Source of the DNA: Cymbidium sinense
Lineage: Eukaryota > Streptophyta > Magnoliopsida > Asparagales > Orchidaceae
Assembly: GCA_021442155.1 (NCBI GenBank)
Contig: CM038215.1
Location: 281,902,413 to 281,966,412 of the forward strand
Direction: 5' to 3'
DNA: 64,000 nucleotides
A program made the translations under genes and the position numbers. Positions within the stretch are counted from its first letter, which is position 1. Each line of letters starts with the position of its first letter. Of the stretch, positions 60,017 through 64,000 are shown piece by piece. The notes beneath the pieces were generated by a model that saw nothing but the letters and a program-made list of their open reading frames with translations, was not told the origin of the DNA and searched no databases.

Positions 60017-60401
60017 GGGGCTATTTGGTTGCCTGAATTTGGAATGCAGTGTAAAGCAAATGCAGAGATTTTAACTTTTTTGGTGTTTGGATTGAAGTAA
60101 AGTAAATTTTCAATGTAATGTAATGTATTCCAAATACATTACAAATGCCATTTTTGGTGAATTCCAAATACACCGGCCAATGTAAAGCGATGGCGCCGCC
60201 TTCATTGCCACCGCACGTTAGCCGTCAAGGCCGAACCTTAATACTTTGCATTACATTTTTTCAACCAAATAGAAAAAAGCAAAGTCATGAATTTGTAAAA
60301 CTCTCAACCAAACAACTGTAAAATAATCCTTTTACACTAAATTTATTTTACGCTGCATTCCTTTTACACTGCATTCCAAATGCAGGAAACCAAACTGCCT
60401 T
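60017..60401. mobile_element. Tourist-like (PIF/Harbinger) MITE with TTA duplication
   Basis: A 385-bp insertion with terminal inverted repeats: left GGGGCTATTTGGTTGCCTGA, right end ...CAGGAAACCAAACTGCCTT, followed inward by TGGAATGCAGTGTAAA in both arms. It is flanked by TTA at 60014-60016 and 60402-60404. The orthologous position in copy A reads GTAGCTTAATGTTAT with a single TTA, an empty site. TTA duplication and GGG...TTTGGTT ends are the PIF/Harbinger Tourist pattern. No coding capacity. Confidence 0.93.
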
Positions 60402-61625
60402 TTAATGTTATATAAATGATTTACTTAAGACTAGTGTAAAATGCACATATAACTTAATAGGGAATTATGACCGAGCTATTAAGCTACCCAAGCCAACCAA
60501 ATAGGCTAAGATTGATGATGACAAGAAAATAGTAAGCAAAATGGAAAGCAAAATAATTTGAAAAATCTTCCAAATTTTGATACGATGAGATATTTCACAT
60601 GGATGTTAACAATTTAAAGTCTGTTTGGGATTGCTACAGTTGTATGAAAAAGTTGTGCAAAAGAAACTGTTATATAAAGAAGTTGTAGTGGGTATACAAT
60701 TTTTTTTTTATTTTACAAAAATCAAATCTCAGTTTTGTGGGTGCCACTGCAGATAGCCAGGTTAGGTTGGAAAATACAGCTTCACACCGTAGATTCCTCT
60801 AAACAAAACTAGAATGCAGCTTCCACCTAGATTCCTCAAAACACAACTAAAATGAAGCTCTCAAATGATGCAACGGTGCATTTTCGTACCGCACCACTGT
60901 CGCATCACTCTCTCAAGCGTACTCTTAGACTTCCACAAACATGGAATAGAAAAGAAGAACTACCCCATAGGAATGACAAGTTAGTTAAGATAACAATGAG
61001 TATAATAGGTGCAGATGAATCATCAAGAGGTTCTTCATCATCATATAAAGCTTATACTTCCATAGAAGTAGCAATAAGCTTACGACAAAGAAGACCCACT
61101 TCTTTGAGAAGAACCTGATCGCTCAGGAAAAATAACTTTAAAAATCTTCGTCATCTTTATAGGATGTTTAGGGAGTTCGTTCTTCATGACTTTGAATGAT
61201 TTATATTCAACCAGATTTCTCCTAATATTATGTTAGAGTTTATTTAGATCTGAGTTCTACTTCCTATGAACGTAAGCATCCATAGCTTACAGCAGTAAGA
61301 AAACACTCTTGATTAAGGTTGAAAATAAATATAAATCACTGATATAAATTGATATTTAGTAGTGTGGTGTGGATGATTGTCTAAAAGAAAAAATGAGTAG
61401 TCCCGATCAAGATCCGATAGTTTTGTCATCTCGGGACTGTCGTTATTCTGATCTACCAACATCAGAGGGCTATTAGCCGTAATGTCCAAAAAGTCTAATT
61501 AGTAGTCATAAGTTGTCTCATCTCAAATATCACGAGTAGACTAGTGTTGTAGTGCAAGTGTTACAGTGAGTGCAAGTGTTTATTTAAGTTAGACTTTAAT
61601 TATAAGTGTTTATTAAAGTCTGTAT

Positions 61626-61878
61626 TGCAGACGTATGTATGTAGGACTTACATCCATATAAAATTAAGTTATGTTTGTATGGAAAACATAGGTTAGGTTG
61701 GGCTTACACCCATTGGAAAGCTAGTTAGAATTGGTGGTGCTTACATTACAAGCACAGGTCAAACTTATGTCTATTAGAAAGCCGTTAGATTGGACATACT
61801 GCCCTTTGGAATGTCAGATAAGATTTTAGGTTGCACTTGCATCACAAGCATATGTTGGACTTACATTCATTTGAAATA
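61626..61878. repeat. Short degenerate tandem repeat
   Basis: Phrases of the type ACTTACATCCAT / GCTTACACCCATTGGAAAGC / CTTATGTCTATTAGAAAGC / ACTTACATTCATTTGAAA recur between A' and R-c at irregular spacing. No coding similarity was found. Confidence 0.5.
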
Positions 61879-61879
61879 C

Positions 61880-64000
61880 CATAATCCTTAAAGAAAAACC
61901 CGGCTGTGGTGTCGCAACTCGCAAGACACCACTCAATATACTCAAGATGGCATACCGAGTAAGCCAAAACACCCTCGATGCAGCCCCTACACAGGGATGA
62001 CGCTGGGAGGCTGCTAAAATTCCGCCAAATCTTTTGACTTAGGAAAAATGGGAGAGTAAAATGAGCTGACTTAAGAACGCTAAGTAAGGAAACTTGTAGC
62101 TAATTTTAAGCTAAAAGCCAAACAAAAAGGGGAAAAGAAAAATAACATATGACAAACATAAAAGTAAAATAAAATAAAAAAGAAGTGTGAAAAGCACTTA
62201 CAAAATTTATCAGAGCAGAGTTGAAAGCCCACTAAAATTTCTAATTACTCCCTATTAAATATCCTAACTCCAACCCTTCAAACAAATATAATAGAATACG
62301 AGATTCCCTCTTGGCTTTATTTATAGAAATTAAAAGAGGTAGTGAGTGGGTTGCTTTCAAAAGAATAAGAGGGGGGAAAATGAATGTAGAAGAGTTCGAG
62401 TAAAAAAAGAGGGCGAAAATGAATGTAGAAGAGTTTGAATAAAAAAAAGAAGGGAAAAATGAGAATTACTTTGAGGGGGTAAATCTTTTTTTAAAATAAC
62501 AAACTAAATTATCCTTTGAACCTATAGCTTCAAAACATCAATCGCCATCAAATCTGCAACTCTTTGTACAAGCAGCTAGAAGGTAATACTAAGTCAAAAT
62601 CTATAAAATCATACGGCTTCCTTTCATAAAAAAATGAGAAATTTTATTCTAATTATGAATTTTGAAACCAATGATACCACTAACTAAGTGAAATTATCTA
62701 AAACTATAAATTCTTACGTGTGCTCGGACATAGAGATTTCAAGTGCAAATTTTAATGTCTGAAAAGGCTGTGGAAGCTAAATTGGAATAAAAAATAAAAA
62801 TACAAAATCAATCTCATAATTCAAACATAAAATTACTTAAAATTACTATACACCCGCATGGGCCCCGACACTACGCTGAATGCTTAAATTAAAGTGTCTG
62901 AGGATGTTGCGCGGGTTATTTCCCGGTTTAGTCTTAGACTGGGTCCGACTTAACAAAACCTTAAAAAATTATAATAAGAGTTTCAAATCAGTGAATTATC
63001 TGAGAAACTAATTCTGTAAGGTGACAGTAGATATAATCCTCTGTTAGCAGCTAAACAAAGTTGACAAGATCTAAAGCTCTTAAATATATTCAAATTAATT
63101 AATATTTCTAATCAATTTAACCTAAATCAAATATCAATCTCAAACTGCTTTAATGAAACTCAATCATTAAAAACTTAAAGCCAACTCAATCTATCCACCT
63201 TCTACAACTATTTGTCGTGGTGAAAAATTAAGAAAACTCTAGCTCACAAAGGAGCCAATGTCAAATCAAGTATTCTACTATGTTCACTCTCAATCAATCT
63301 CATGCCGCATGGACCCGTCTTCTAACTACTTGACTTAGCCAGGCTCCACGTGATGAAGCAATTACGACCATAGTCCTCGACGTGGTTTGGCCAATAAGGC
63401 TCCATTATATTATCAATGACCGTAGATGCTCCCCAATGGCTCTACCCTTTGAGTTGTGAGTCATAGGGTATACTTGATAGTGCAAACAACACTATGTCAA
63501 CTAAGGTAGACTTAAGATTGTCTCCTTAGACAAACACCACCTCATGTCTACAAGATTTCTTGGACGATGTAACCCATGTGTTGCTGATAAGGATCCTTCG
63601 TCAGTCGATTACTCGCCGACTACGAGACCACCACAACTGGATGACAACCATGGGAGCTGGGATCGGACACGCATCATTCCCCAACCATCCGGTTTAAGAT
63701 AAAATGATGAATTTCATAATTTAAATCCTTAAAACTCCACATGATGCTACTATACACTATGCATTAAGATTTAATGACTAGCCTTAATCGGAAGTTCTCT
63801 CTCACTAATTCGGAGGGTAATTAACTATGTGGGCTGCCCATAGGAAACCCAGAACCGCATCTAAAGTCATCGCAAAATGAGGGCAAAATCTCCGAAAAGG
63901 TCTTATCTACTATTCCATCTCAGATTCTAAAATTACACCAACACTTAAATCATACTCTCTTCAATATCAAAAAATATTGTCGAGAGGCTCGAATTTTCTG
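61880..64000 (+). repeat. Dispersed repeat R, copy c (runs off the window)
   Basis: Closest to R-a over 6.6-8.5 kb. It starts in the middle of R, at GGCTGTGGTGTCGCAACTCG, without the minisatellite. It keeps several strings that R-a has lost (for example GTGCTCGGACATAG against GTCTTGGACATAG). The right end is cut by the window. Confidence 0.8.

Larger units (their letters stand above)
59236..61625. repeat. Segmental duplication, copy A'
   Basis: Collinear with 14.85-17.49 kb. It contains a Tourist-like MITE at 60017-60401 that is absent from A, and lacks about 730 bp present in A at 16188-16919 (A' joins GGTGCAG directly to ATGAATCATC near 61013). It is flanked by the 330-bp satellite on the left and a short degenerate repeat plus R-c on the right. 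Confidence 0.88.

Overview
The window looks like nuclear DNA of a flowering plant. It is very AT-rich, gene-poor and packed with decayed transposable elements of plant type: Ty3/gypsy chromovirus, MuDR-type MULEs, RTE and L1 LINEs, a plant-mobile-domain (PMD) element and MITEs. The only host gene I can name, UFD1, has plant-like protein sequence and introns. I cannot name the species. There is no operon, rRNA, CRISPR or plasmid-like structure.

Layout, left half. 1-3.3 kb is anonymous AT-rich DNA. 3.33-3.99 kb is a MULE transposase remnant (- strand). 5.99-8.5 kb is copy R-a of a dispersed repeat headed by a minisatellite. 10.7-11.5 kb is a second MULE with its catalytic core missing. 12-12.3 kb is a MITE-like stretch holding a long (TA)n. 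13.8-14.7 kb is LTR-like. 14.8-17.5 kb is segment A, with two exon-like pieces of an unidentified gene. 18.1-19.2 kb is an LTR related to that of the element at 47-54 kb. 23.1-26.2 kb is a PMD coding remnant bracketed by the same ~150-175 bp repeat family. 26.4-29.9 kb is a multi-exon UFD1-like locus (- strand).

Layout, right half. 33.2-34.0 kb is a Ty3/gypsy integrase remnant. 36.5-36.9 kb is an L1 remnant. 37.9-40.9 kb is a near full-length but decayed RTE LINE, and 42.3-42.75 kb a 5'-truncated RTE copy. 44.5-44.8 kb is a Mutator-like MITE with a perfect 9-bp target duplication. 45.2-46.9 kb and 54.3-55.0 kb are the two halves of a second, broken UFD1 copy, separated by a Ty3/gypsy element (47.3-54.3 kb) with two LTRs, gag, protease, RT, RNase H, integrase and a chromodomain-like C-terminus. 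From 55 kb on come a GC-rich promoter-like block, a ~93-bp minisatellite, R-b, a 330-bp tandem satellite, A' (a copy of A carrying a Tourist-like MITE) and R-c, which runs off the window.

Two signals cross feature boundaries. (1) Where a sequence occurs twice, indels fall again and again on CAG/CTG, with one copy reading CG, for example in the two LTRs, the two UFD1 copies and A versus A'. CAG/CTG is the plant CHG methylation context, so systematic long-read base-calling error in methylated repeats is my leading explanation. It would make many frameshifts here suspect. (2) The in-frame stops of the Ty3 element fall at Trp/Gln-type positions, as expected from cytosine deamination in a silenced element, so it is also truly decayed. 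I found no convincing new biological system. The strongest new-looking items are the CWG-to-CG pattern, the split UFD1 duplication, the two MITEs with clear target duplications, the 330-bp satellite and the repeat-flanked PMD element.
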